A stretch of DNA of 30,062 bases from IMG/VR virus record IMGVR_UViG_3300037321_000049, positions 1-30,062 of that record. One strand, written 5' to 3'. The translations under genes were made by a program, and so were the position numbers. Below, one piece after another: positions 12,199-20,162 of this stretch; positions within the stretch are counted from its first letter, which is position 1; each line of letters starts with the position of its first letter. The stretch is from a virus. The notes below the pieces were generated by a model that worked only from the letters and a program-made list of their open reading frames with translations, was not told where the DNA came from and did no database searches.

Positions 12199-12305
12199 CG
12201 GAAGCCCTCCACCGCAACCGGCGCGCTATTCATGCCTACGACTTCAATGGCAACCGCGCCGAATGATAAAGCGAGGACGATGGCGGCGGCGATTGTCTGA
12301 GTCAT
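12195..12305 (-). CDS. Small hydrophobic peptide in lysis cassette
   Basis: 36 aa: MTQTIAAAIVLALSFGAVAI then EVVGMNSAPVAVEGFR. Start overlaps the stop of the preceding gene and stop overlaps the endolysin start, both as ATGA. The N-terminal 20 residues could be a transmembrane helix or signal peptide. Could be a small holin, antiholin or lysis accessory; no family recognised. Confidence 0.6.
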   Translation of the reverse strand: MTQTIAAAIVLALSFGAVAIEVVGMNSAPVAVEGFR

Positions 12306-12511
12306 TGGGGGCCTCCCGGCGGGGTCAGTGTTTCAAGGTAGAGCTTCAAAAGCGCTAGCAGAACCGCGCCAAGGACAACCCACACCCGAAGGTTTATCTT
12401 TTCGTGCAGGTCGGCATTCTTTTTAATCGCCGCTTTCATCGTGGCTAGGTCGCTGTCGATGCGCCCTCGCCATTGATTAAAATCGGCCCTTCGGTTTTCG
12501 TCGTCGCTCAC
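12302..12511 (-). CDS. Small membrane protein of the lysis cassette
   Basis: 69 aa from GTG 12511 (GTG 12526 is possible). N-terminal charged helix (SDDENRRADFNQWRGRIDSD; MKAAIKKNADLHEKINLR) and one C-terminal transmembrane helix (VWVVLGAVLLALLKLYLETL). This amphipathic-then-TM layout is common in small phage lysis or tail-associated proteins located just before endolysins. Start overlaps the 3' end of the holin-like gene by 35 bases. Holin or antiholin role is a guess by position. Confidence 0.65.
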   Translation of the reverse strand: MSDDENRRADFNQWRGRIDSDLATMKAAIKKNADLHEKINLRVWVVLGAVLLALLKLYLETLTPPGGPQ

Positions 12512-12786
12512 GGAGCCACCCCGCACATGCTCGTGCGCCGCGCGTGATCGCCCGGACGACGATATAGCCGAGCGTAAACTCTGCTATTACAAGCAGCACC
12601 ATGCCGCCCCAGGCCCACGGCGGCATTGACGTAAACACGTTCAGGAGCGCGCTTTCCACGTCGAGATTGGGCGGCAAGATTCCCGTCAATGCTAGCCCCC
12701 CCAATGCACGATGCGCCTAGAGGTGCGGATAGCACGTTCAGCCAGGCGCGCGCATACCCCAGACAGGTGATGACATTGCTATTCAT
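12477..12786 (-). pseudogene. Holin-like membrane protein, reading frame broken at a G7 tract
   Basis: From ATG 12786 (GGAAGG upstream, overlap with the previous gene) the frame reads MNSNVITCLGYARAWLNVLS then APLGASCIGG and meets seven Gs at 12702-12696, after which it becomes non-protein-like and stops at 12508. In the +1 frame the text continues LALTGILPPNLDVESALLNV, PPWAWGGMVLLVIAEFTLGY and a basic tail RERRRKPKGRF to 12477. With six Gs the two join into a ~102-aa protein with two membrane segments, a holin-like layout. The downstream part alone could start only at a TTG inside the G run. Sequencing error, phase variation, translational slippage or true decay are all possible; the unshifted stop forms GTGA with the next start. 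Confidence 0.6.
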
Positions 12787-13195
12787 CGCGCGCCCTTCCG
12801 AAGATTGCAGCCGCCACGATGGGGCCGAGGGCAACGAACGGAGTCGCCATCAGCCACGCGGCCCACTGCCCGGCCACTGCATCGCCGACCACGAACGCAA
12901 CGGCCCCCGCGCCCGTGGCGTAGGCCGGGAGGTCGCCGAGAAGCCAATCCCGGAGCGTGCGCGTTGTCGGGGTGCGCAGGTATTGTATGGCCTCCCACGC
13001 ACCGCCCCATGCGGCTACGGTGGCCGCGACGGCGAACCATGGCGGAGCGCCAAGCGCAAGCGCGCCAAGGGCGGTCCATGCGCCGATCCAGCCGTGTGAT
13101 GCCTGCGTTGACGCCACCGCGTAGGGCGTCGGGCGGGTGTCGCCGTCGGACGTGCCGAACGCGCCGAACAGATCGCGCAGGCGGGCGGCGATCAT
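12779..13195 (-). CDS. Multi-pass membrane protein
   Basis: 138 aa from ATG 13195, ATGA-coupled to the preceding gene; the longer reading to 13468 is only shadow of that gene. Three or four hydrophobic segments (GWIGAWTALGALALG, WFAVAATVAAWGGAWEAIQY, LPAYATGAGAVAFVVGDAVA, FVALGPIVAAAIFG) with RTPTTRTLRDWLLGDL between. A conserved-looking His (ASTQASHGW) precedes the first helix. Unrecognised; last gene before the lysis group, so a lysis or superinfection role is possible. Confidence 0.7.
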   Translation of the reverse strand: MIAARLRDLFGAFGTSDGDTRPTPYAVASTQASHGWIGAWTALGALALGAPPWFAVAATVAAWGGAWEAIQYLRTPTTRTLRDWLLGDLPAYATGAGAVAFVVGDAVAGQWAAWLMATPFVALGPIVAAAIFGRARDE

Positions 13196-13575
13196 CGGCC
13201 AGTCTCCACCGGAACCAGACCCATCGCTGCAAGCGCCGCAAGCCCGTCGTCGCCTATGATCGCCGTGATCCGCGCGGGCGATGCAAGCGGGCTGGCGTCC
13301 CCCTGAATAAGCGCAACCGCCGCTTGAGCGCGCCCGGCCCCCGCCATGTTGACCACGTTGTCGGTGTCCCACGAGGGCCGTGCAAGCGCTGATGTTGCCA
13401 GCCCTAAAAACTGGGTTCCGATTATGCCAGACGCAGCGGAATACAGGTTCCCAGCGTCGTCTTGCCATGTGCCGCCGTTATAGGTCAGGGCGTCGGCGGG
13501 TCCGAATGCGAGGATCATTGCGAGGTGGTTGGCGTCGGAGACCATAGACACGGGGCAGGCGATTGTGATCCTCAT
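13192..13575 (-). CDS. Tail-associated hypothetical protein
   Basis: 127 aa from ATG 13575 (ATGA with the fibre gene). MRITIACPVSMVSDANHLAM then ILAFGPADALTYNGGTWQDD and GNLYSAASG resembles small proteins that follow fibre genes in rhodobacterial phages, though I cannot name a family. C-terminus (ARITAIIGDDGLAALAAMGL) is helical. Probably a minor structural or fibre-accessory protein. Confidence 0.65.
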   Translation of the reverse strand: MRITIACPVSMVSDANHLAMILAFGPADALTYNGGTWQDDAGNLYSAASGIIGTQFLGLATSALARPSWDTDNVVNMAGAGRAQAAVALIQGDASPLASPARITAIIGDDGLAALAAMGLVPVETGR

Positions 13576-14642
13576 GGTGTGGTATATCCCCCGGTTACGT
13601 TGACGGTCCACCCAAGGCCCGTAAGAGTGTCGATAGCGGGCTGCCCTACGCCCACGGACGGAGCCGACCCGCCTGACTGGTCAAACCGGCGCGTCCCAGC
13701 CGCAATGCCCGAGGCGACAAGCGAAACTAGGATGTTGTCGATACTGGCTTCCAAAAGATTTGTGCCGGTAAAGGCGTTGAGAAAATCACCACCGCTTATA
13801 TCGTCAAAGAAATTTGCTGGAAAATTGGTAAGTGATGAGCAATTTAAAAACATGCTTTGAAAATTAGTGCCGGAAGATGTATCAAGCGAAGTCATGGTCA
13901 CGACGCTGCTATTAGAAAAAAACGTTGATCTGAAGTTCACCACGGAAGATGTATCATACGCTGGGACCGTTACTTGACCCGTGCAGCTTTCCCATGCAAA
14001 CGAAAGGTCGGTGCATGAAGACGTGTCAACCAGAGGAAATTGCGTAACTTCCGATCGGCCTCTCCAAAACACTGACATATTAGTAACTGCGCCGTAACTG
14101 GCTTCTGCGCCATGCACAACCATTTCCGCCTCGGCTGCGGCCTTTTCCACGGCGTTTAGCGAGCCATTGCGAATTACTTGGCCCACCAGCGCTCCGCCGG
14201 GGAAGTATTTACCGTTGGCTCTTCCGCCTATCTCGTAGGCTCCTGCGGGGATTGTCACCTCATAAGACGCCGTGCCCACATCGGTGCCGAGCACCATCGT
14301 GCCGCTCCAACCACCAGATGGAACAGTGATGCCCATCACGTCGTCAACTTTGTCCAGCGCCAACCTGGCCGGGCCGGTCTGATACGTTGGGCGCTTAGAC
14401 GCCGTGGCTTGCGTCGCGTGGTTGCCTCGACCGGACCTGTCGGCCATCCGCGACACAGACTGCCCTGCGGCATCAACAGGGGCTTCGACGCCGCCCGGTT
14501 TTTGGAACAGGGTGCTAAGCGTGGACGGGTCAAACCACGCGCCCTGCTGGCCCCCGGCAAAGAGTGACGCGATGGTCGGGGCCGCACCCCCACCCCCGCC
14601 CCCGCTCCGCGTGAGGCCCACGCCTAGCCCAAGCCGCGCCAT
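13572..14642 (-). CDS. Tail fibre / receptor-binding protein with BspA-like (DUF285) repeats
   Basis: 356 aa from ATG 14642 (TGATG with the upstream stop). After a GGGGGG hinge, ASLFAGGQQGAWFDPSTLST, MADRSGRGNHATQATASKRP and AYEIGGRANGKYFPGGALVG are the phage fibre module often seen in front of lectin-like domains. From about 205 the text repeats units like DTSSCTDLSFAWESCTGQVT, YDTSSVVNFRSTFFSNSSVV, LDTSSGTNFQSMFLNCSSLT: BspA/DUF285-type leucine-rich-like repeats, usually surface-adhesion modules. Likely the host-recognition protein. The repeat part is poorer in G+C than the surrounding genes. Confidence 0.75.
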   Translation of the reverse strand: MARLGLGVGLTRSGGGGGGAAPTIASLFAGGQQGAWFDPSTLSTLFQKPGGVEAPVDAAGQSVSRMADRSGRGNHATQATASKRPTYQTGPARLALDKVDDVMGITVPSGGWSGTMVLGTDVGTASYEVTIPAGAYEIGGRANGKYFPGGALVGQVIRNGSLNAVEKAAAEAEMVVHGAEASYGAVTNMSVFWRGRSEVTQFPLVDTSSCTDLSFAWESCTGQVTVPAYDTSSVVNFRSTFFSNSSVVTMTSLDTSSGTNFQSMFLNCSSLTNFPANFFDDISGGDFLNAFTGTNLLEASIDNILVSLVASGIAAGTRRFDQSGGSAPSVGVGQPAIDTLTGLGWTVNVTGGYTTP

Positions 14643-14911
14643 CAGACGACAAACGCCACAATGGCCGTCGCCGTCGTGCCGGTCGCCCACACGCGCACGA
14701 TGCCGACCTGAAGGTCAGCGCCAGCGGCCACGGCAATAGTGCGATCCGTGCCCGCCACCGTCGTTACCTTGATGTTCCCCGCGTTGCCCGTGACGCGCAG
14801 GCAGATCGCCACCCCCCCAGGGAGGTCAGCGCCGTCGTTGGGCGTGACCGGAATGACGTCGCGGGCGAACCCCGAGAGGTTGCCGCCGGATGAAGTGAAT
14901 GGATTGCCCAT
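14642..14911 (-). CDS. Spike base protein, RcGTA Rcc01079-like
   Basis: 89 aa from ATG 14911 with AAGGA upstream. MGNPFTSSGGNLSGFARDVI, then PVTPNDGADL, GNIKVTTVAGTDRTI and VRVWATGTTATAIVAFV matches the small all-beta family annotated as spike base protein in the Rhodobacter gene transfer agent and many alphaproteobacterial phages (the ending R.WATGTTAT.IVA is characteristic). In RcGTA the protein forms the base of capsid head spikes; here it sits among fibre genes. Overlaps the fibre start by TGATG. Confidence 0.8.
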   Translation of the reverse strand: MGNPFTSSGGNLSGFARDVIPVTPNDGADLPGGVAICLRVTGNAGNIKVTTVAGTDRTIAVAAGADLQVGIVRVWATGTTATAIVAFVV

Positions 14912-14922
14912 GGCGATGTTCC

Positions 14923-15465
14923 TTAAAGTGCGACGCGGCCAGCGTCGGGGGTGACGCAAACGAAGTCCCCACCGTCGAAGCGAAGCGCGTTAATCGCGCC
15001 AGTTTCAGAAGTGTTAAATGATGCTGGCCCGGTAGATAGAAAGAGCCCGCTCGAAAAGTTGTAATAACTGTGCGATGATCTTACAGTGTGGTATTCGGTA
15101 TACGGGTCATCGCCGGGGGGGTTTACAGTTCGGTAAAATGTGCTAAGAATTGCATAGTTTGAGGACCAAGTAGCGCCGTTGTCTGTGGAAACAGCCATAA
15201 CAAGACTGGACCTGCCGGATAGGTTGACCACACTTGCGTCAATAGAAACGCCGCCATACCCGTCAAGTCCCGTTACCGAAGCGGCTGCGCCTCCCGCGTA
15301 AAGAAACACCTTAACGCAAGTGCGAGCAAGCGCCGTGACGCGAGGCGCTCCGGTCGCGCCCTCGGCAATCGCCAGCGGATTATCGCGCAGCGCCGTCACG
15401 GTTGATCCGCTCGGGATACCGCCAACGCCAACCGCTCCGGCTGATAAATCTGTAAACGTCGTCAT
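14923..15465 (-). CDS. Tail-tip or fibre-associated structural protein
   Basis: 180 aa, GGAGAT ten bases before ATG. Begins MTTFTDLSAGAVGVGGIPSG then STVTALRDNPLAIAEGATGA, a phrase seen in phage fibre and structural proteins, and continues with beta-rich text including a sialidase/Asp-box-like SLVMAVSTDNGATWSS. Contains no catalytic residues I can name. Probably a small adhesin or fibre connector between the hub and the distal fibre. Confidence 0.7.
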   Translation of the reverse strand: MTTFTDLSAGAVGVGGIPSGSTVTALRDNPLAIAEGATGAPRVTALARTCVKVFLYAGGAAASVTGLDGYGGVSIDASVVNLSGRSSLVMAVSTDNGATWSSNYAILSTFYRTVNPPGDDPYTEYHTVRSSHSYYNFSSGLFLSTGPASFNTSETGAINALRFDGGDFVCVTPDAGRVAL

Positions 15466-15487
15466 TGCGGTTTATCTCCTGCGCGCA

Positions 15488-17233
15488 TTATAGCCACCTG
15501 AAAGGGCGCGGAACGTCCAGTCCGTCATTGCCGTCGTCGTCTAGCCAGTAGCCTATCTCTTGCTTCTGTTGCTCAGTTGCATCAACAAACGGCGTTACGT
15601 CGCTTTCTTGCCACAACCATAGCACGCCGATAGACCCGTTGTCCTCCATCGTGTAGGCGTAGCGGCTGCCGGGCGCGCTGGAATGCGCCGAGGTAATCAG
15701 CCAATTCCCTGCACGCTTTGAGCCGTCGAACTTAACGTCAAGAAAATGCTCAACATTTACAGAGTCGCCCGTCCAGTAGGTTCCGGCCTGCGGTGCGCTA
15801 AGCTCCATCGTCGCCTCACGCCGCACGTCCTTAAACCGTTGCAAATATGTCGATGCAGTTGATGCCGCGATGGCGTCGGTCTGAATGAACCGGCAAAACA
15901 ATTCGCGGATAGCAGGCTCGCCGCCATATTGCGCCTGCTTGTCAACGTCGATAGCGACCTGCGCCCGCTCATAGCTTCCCTTGTCGGTGATGCTGGCGAT
16001 GGGACTGCGCAGGCCGTAATAGACAAACACCTGCGACGCGCGCTCCTCGGGCTTTTCCTTGATCGCAAAAGACCCGGCCAGGATGTGGCCCTCGTCGGTC
16101 AGCGTCGAAGGCGCGAAGTCCGGGCGCTGAGCCTTGAGGATAATCTTTTGAACGCGTTCATCCCACCACACGTTCGCCATCGCTTGCAGGCAAACCTCAC
16201 CGGCGAGATCGTCAATCTTGGTTGGCTCGGTGATGTAAGCCGTGAATTGATAAGCGCTTCGCCACAACGTGTATTCAGCATCCCACGCGCTCGCGTCAAC
16301 GTAGGCCGCGTCAATGCCACCGCGCGTCACTAGCAGGTCATAGAGAATATCGCTAAACGGCTCGGCGACATACGCCACCACCGTTTGAACGCGCCCGTTC
16401 TGGCTGTGGCTCGCCGCCTCGGTGTTGAGCGCCGCACGGGTTAGCCCGGTGATCCGCACGTTGCTATCGACCAGCGACCGGCCCGTGTATTGGATAAGCT
16501 CCGACCCGATCCGCACCCATCCCGTCGCGGGATAATCGGCGACAACGGCGCCCGCCACGTCAAGCGTCGTCACGCTGGCGTCAATGTCCGATGCAAGCGC
16601 GCCCGGCGACAGCAGCGGCGCGGTGATGCCGGTGTCCGTGACTTTGCGCAGCGCATCCTTTGCGGTGATGCTTACGCCGTCGCGGCCTGCGTCGATCTTC
16701 TCGATGAGGTATTCGCGCCTTATCATTTCGGCCAGCGTATCGCCGAGGTTGCCCTCGTAGATGCGCAAAACATACCCGACATGGAACGGATTGCGCGAAA
16801 GCCACTTAGACCAAAACGAGCCTTGCGTTGCCGGGTCATAGCTGCGATCCGCGACGTAGGGGTCGGTCTCGACGTCGTTGCTCGGGCTGTCCTTTAGCTT
16901 GACGCTGCACACCGCGCGCAGGCCAAGCGGGCCTTTATTCCGCGACCCGCTGGCCACGTTAAGCACGGTTGGCGCGGTTTGGTATCCCATCAGCGTCGGT
17001 ATAGCCGTTGCAGGCTGGAACGCGCCCGCCTCAGTGCGCCACTCGTAAGACCCCATCGGGACGAACCGCAGCGCAAGCGATGCCGTGAGGTCAAGCGCCG
17101 AGCGAAACTTACACGTGGCGTCGGTGTTCCAGCATTTATCGCCGGTCGCGTTGCACGGAGACACGCCAAAGACGCGGCTGCAAAGCGGCTGCACAATCTC
17201 GATGACCTGGATGGGCTGCGTTGCAAACGCCAT
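15488..17233 (-). CDS. Tail-tip hub protein with four-cysteine cluster (lambda gpL-like N-terminus)
   Basis: 581 aa from ATG 17233 (TGATG overlap with the upstream stop; the extra 30 codons to 17323 are shadow). C18, C27, C34 and C41 lie in QPLCSRVFGVSPCNATGDKC then WNTDATCKFRSALD, closely like the cysteine segment of lambda tail-tip protein L (ending GCKFRN), which binds an iron-sulfur cluster, and like RcGTA-type hub proteins. The remainder is beta-rich hub (YVLRIYEGNLGDTLAEMIRR, ITAKDALRKVTD, WVRIGSELIQYTG, GNWLITSAHSSAPGSRY). No separate gpJ-like giant tip protein or NlpC/P60 peptidase gene follows, so this protein may combine roles. Confidence 0.78.
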   Translation of the reverse strand: MAFATQPIQVIEIVQPLCSRVFGVSPCNATGDKCWNTDATCKFRSALDLTASLALRFVPMGSYEWRTEAGAFQPATAIPTLMGYQTAPTVLNVASGSRNKGPLGLRAVCSVKLKDSPSNDVETDPYVADRSYDPATQGSFWSKWLSRNPFHVGYVLRIYEGNLGDTLAEMIRREYLIEKIDAGRDGVSITAKDALRKVTDTGITAPLLSPGALASDIDASVTTLDVAGAVVADYPATGWVRIGSELIQYTGRSLVDSNVRITGLTRAALNTEAASHSQNGRVQTVVAYVAEPFSDILYDLLVTRGGIDAAYVDASAWDAEYTLWRSAYQFTAYITEPTKIDDLAGEVCLQAMANVWWDERVQKIILKAQRPDFAPSTLTDEGHILAGSFAIKEKPEERASQVFVYYGLRSPIASITDKGSYERAQVAIDVDKQAQYGGEPAIRELFCRFIQTDAIAASTASTYLQRFKDVRREATMELSAPQAGTYWTGDSVNVEHFLDVKFDGSKRAGNWLITSAHSSAPGSRYAYTMEDNGSIGVLWLWQESDVTPFVDATEQQKQEIGYWLDDDGNDGLDVPRPFRWL

Positions 17234-18018
17234 CAGAACACGCCCGTGACCGCAAGCGAAACGCTTACATAATCGTTGACTCCCATCGTCTCCGGCGCGA
17301 CGTCGCTGTCGGTCCAGCACCACGCCACATCATCCGAGAACCGCGCGGGGTTGCCGATGATCCCGAACGGATAGAGCGGTAGCGTCTTGGCAAACGGCTC
17401 GAAATAGGTGCGATACCAACCGATGCGCAGATGTTCCCACGAGTAGGAGCCTGTCACCGCTTGGCGCATAAGCTGCCGCCCGAGCCATTGCCCGGTCTCG
17501 CTGAATTGCTGCTTAGCCTGTGTCACGCGGTTAATGCTTGTTGGCGTGTGCCCGGCGTAAAATGCCTGCGTCAGTTGCAGCGACACGCCCGCGCGGATAA
17601 TGCCAACCGTAACATCATCGCCATCATCGACCGAAATGCGAAGGCGGCGCGTCGAAATGGGGTTGCCCGATCCGTCGGAGATCATGGCCGCAATCGTGCC
17701 GTTGTCCGCTGGCGAGATCGTCGCTTGATCCGTAAAGCCCGCCGCAAGGTCAGGGCTTGTGGCGATTACAACCACCTTACCGCTGAGGGAATGTGCCGCG
17801 ATAAACACCGTGTCGATGTTCGCCGCCGCGCCAAGCGTCAACAGCCACGAAACCGCGCCAGTGCCAGGAACCCACCGTTGAAACGTGTAGTCGTTTGCCG
17901 CAAGCTCCGGCGTCGCTCCGCTCCCTGTGACCGCGCCGGTGACAGTGCTGTAGAGAATGCGCGCGTTGGTCAGCGGCTCGTTGCTGCCGAGGGTGTAGCC
18001 CGTGGTTGAGAGCGTCAT
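17233..18018 (-). CDS. Tail-tip protein
   Basis: 261 aa, ATGA-coupled to the tape measure gene and TGATG-coupled to the hub. N-terminal beta domain (ANDYTFQRWVPGTGAVSWLL, NIDTVFIAAHSLSGKVVVIA) resembling carbohydrate-binding-like jelly rolls, and a C-terminal part (YRTYFEPFAKTLPLYPFGII, FSDDVAWCWTDSDVAPETMG). Its slot directly after the tape measure matches distal tail proteins (Dit, lambda M, RcGTA g12). Family not certain. Confidence 0.72.
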   Translation of the reverse strand: MTLSTTGYTLGSNEPLTNARILYSTVTGAVTGSGATPELAANDYTFQRWVPGTGAVSWLLTLGAAANIDTVFIAAHSLSGKVVVIATSPDLAAGFTDQATISPADNGTIAAMISDGSGNPISTRRLRISVDDGDDVTVGIIRAGVSLQLTQAFYAGHTPTSINRVTQAKQQFSETGQWLGRQLMRQAVTGSYSWEHLRIGWYRTYFEPFAKTLPLYPFGIIGNPARFSDDVAWCWTDSDVAPETMGVNDYVSVSLAVTGVF

Positions 18019-19988
18019 GCGATAACCCCGCGAATTGTCCCGCCGTTGCGTTGCGCGTTGTTAAGCTGCTCGACCATCTGGCGAGCGAAGGATTCCCCGA
18101 AGCCCATGGAATCGTTTTGGATGTTGAAACTGAACGTTTGCGTGCGGTCGGGTTCTTTGGCCGCAGCCGCAGCGCCAGCCGCCGCGCCACCGCCTCCGCC
18201 TGCCGAAGCGCCGCCTCCGCCAGGCCTTGCCGACATGATGCTTTTGATGTTGGCAAAGCCGGTTGCGATAATCCCCGCCGCGATGGCGTAGGAGTATGGA
18301 GCCGGATGCTCGGCAAGCGCTCTCGTCGCGCCTGCGAATGTGTCCGCGATTGCCATGGCGACGCGAACGGCTTTGCTCTCGCCGAACAGCGCCATAAGGC
18401 CACCCTTTACCGATGCCATTGCAGCGTTTTGCGAGCGCTGCGTTTGCTGATTCTTGCGCTCCTCAATCGCCGCAACGCGGCTGGCGTGTTCTTGCTCAAG
18501 GCGTTGAAGCTCGGCCTTGTGCTCAGCGGTTGTCAGGAACTCGGCTGCCAGCGCTTCTGCAAGCGTTTGCTTGCTCTGAGCATACCATTCCGCCGTTGCC
18601 TCTGATTCGGTCTGCCAGCCCGCGCGCAACGCCTCAAGACGTAGCGCCATGTCCTCGGCGATCTGCTCCGGCGTTTTAGTTGCGTTAGTATTTGTGTTCG
18701 TGGTTGAAAACGTGCCGCCGATTTCAGGGTCTTCACCATCTGCCGCCGGATCGGTCGGCGTGATGCCCGTGCCGCCGCCTGTCGTGACCATGCCGTCACG
18801 CTGCGCGGCAAGCGCCTCGGTCAAGATCTTCACGCTATCCGCCGCAACCAATTGCTGCTCAGCAAGGCGCGTGTCGGTTTCTAAAAGGGCCTGGCGCTTA
18901 TTAAGCAGGTCGGCGGTGAGAAGCCCCTGCGCCTCATAGGCCGATGATAATCGTTTTGACGATCCCTCAAGCCCGCCCCGAAGCGCGGCTTCAGCGCTTT
19001 GCGAATCCTTGATCTGTTTCGTTAGCGACGCAAAAGATTCGCCGGAAAGCGCAAGCGCCTTTTGCTCCTTGATGATTGCTTGCACGTTTTCAAGTCGAGA
19101 GCGCGCTTCAATTATCTTCTGACGCGCCGCCTCAACCGACATGGTGATGCCGCCGTTCAGCGCCTTGTTCAATTCCGTGGTCTGGCGAATTTCATCGCCC
19201 ATCGCGCGCACCACGTCATCCGCCGCGCGCGAAACTCCGAACATTGCAAACGCTAGCTCAGCCACAAAAGGCGCAGCGGTTAGGCCGATAAAGTCGGCGA
19301 CGTGCTTGATAAACGCCGCCATCGCGTCAATCATCCCGCTATCCACCAAGGCCACGCCAACAGCCGCGACCGCGCTGCCAAGCTGTGCCATGGCCGCACG
19401 AAATTCGCGCCCGCTTGCCGCCGTGTCCTCGCTCGCAAGGCCGTAGCGCTCAACCTGATCCCCGAGGCGCGCAAACTCCGCGCCGTTGTTCTTTAGGAGC
19501 GGCGTAAGAAGCGACGCATCCGAAGCAATCGCCTCAAGGTAGAACGTCATTTCCTTAGATGATACGTTGGCCTTTTCGAGCGTGCTAACGAATAGCTGCA
19601 ACGATTGCGGGCCTGAAAGGTTCTTAAATTGATCCGCCGTCACCCCAACCTGCGGCGCGATTTTCTCAAAGAAGTCTTTAAGCTCGCCGCCGCCGGTCGC
19701 GGTGAAATCGCCGATCTTGTCGTTGACGTCTCGGAAAATGTCTGACAGCTTTTCGTTTTCAATGCCAAGCGACCGAGCGCCAGCAGCAGCGCGTTGAAAC
19801 TCGCGCAAGCTCGCGCCCGCCGCGTTGGCGAGGTCCTGCATCTCAACAGCCGCCGCCGCGCTTTGAATTGCAAACGCGCCGACCGTTGCCCCGAACGCGG
19901 CGACCGCAACTCCCGCTTTCTTCAGGCTCTCGCTTAGCGGCCCAATGTTCGCCCCGATGTTTACGAGGATGTCAGGAATCCCAACCAT
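18015..19988 (-). CDS. Tail tape measure protein
   Basis: 657 aa, the longest gene here and in the canonical position after the tail chaperones. N-terminal glycine/alanine hydrophobic stretch (AGVAVAAFGATVGAFAIQSA), then a conserved tape-measure start (LQEL-type helix LANAAGASLREFQRAAAGAR), long coiled coils (EARSRLENVQAIIKEQKALA; LQRLEQEHASRVAAIEERKN) and a C-terminal hydrophobic plus Gly/Ala-rich region (ARPGGGGASAGGGGGAAAGA). At ~1.5 A per residue it predicts a tail near 100 nm. Overlaps the small chaperone gene by 17 bases. Confidence 0.9.
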   Translation of the reverse strand: MVGIPDILVNIGANIGPLSESLKKAGVAVAAFGATVGAFAIQSAAAAVEMQDLANAAGASLREFQRAAAGARSLGIENEKLSDIFRDVNDKIGDFTATGGGELKDFFEKIAPQVGVTADQFKNLSGPQSLQLFVSTLEKANVSSKEMTFYLEAIASDASLLTPLLKNNGAEFARLGDQVERYGLASEDTAASGREFRAAMAQLGSAVAAVGVALVDSGMIDAMAAFIKHVADFIGLTAAPFVAELAFAMFGVSRAADDVVRAMGDEIRQTTELNKALNGGITMSVEAARQKIIEARSRLENVQAIIKEQKALALSGESFASLTKQIKDSQSAEAALRGGLEGSSKRLSSAYEAQGLLTADLLNKRQALLETDTRLAEQQLVAADSVKILTEALAAQRDGMVTTGGGTGITPTDPAADGEDPEIGGTFSTTNTNTNATKTPEQIAEDMALRLEALRAGWQTESEATAEWYAQSKQTLAEALAAEFLTTAEHKAELQRLEQEHASRVAAIEERKNQQTQRSQNAAMASVKGGLMALFGESKAVRVAMAIADTFAGATRALAEHPAPYSYAIAAGIIATGFANIKSIMSARPGGGGASAGGGGGAAAGAAAAAKEPDRTQTFSFNIQNDSMGFGESFARQMVEQLNNAQRNGGTIRGVIA

Positions 19989-20151
19989 CTAAGCCCGCCT
20001 TTATCTCTTCAATCGCGCCTCGGGTCAGCTTGCCTGCGTAGTCACCCTCTTGGCGTGGCCGCTTCCATTCGTATTCGCAAAGCCACTCCGAAAAGGTCAT
20101 GCTCCAAAACTGATCCGGTGCAATTCCCCATTCGCGTGCTATGAGATACAT
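19972..20151 (-). CDS. Tail assembly chaperone, T-type domain (made by -1 frameshift)
   Basis: The frame from 20229 to 19972 is open and reads, after a Gly/Glu linker, INWDAMYLIAREWGIAPDQF then WSMTFSEWLCEYEWKRP, the helical pattern of phage TAC proteins (DW......GLG....FW.LTP.E). There is an internal ATG at 20151 (59 aa) but no good ribosome site. It is more likely translated as a G-T fusion: 104 residues of the upstream gene, then 85 in this frame (189 aa). It overlaps the tape measure start by 17 bases, as expected of lambda T. Confidence 0.75.
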   Translation of the reverse strand: MYLIAREWGIAPDQFWSMTFSEWLCEYEWKRPRQEGDYAGKLTRGAIEEIKAGLDGWDS

Positions 20152-20162
20152 CGCATCCCAGT

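Noticed and set aside
13195-13468. N-terminal extension of the multi-pass membrane protein
   Set aside because: The extension lies in the shadow frame of the coupled gene 13192-13575, and ATG 13195 forms an ATGA junction.
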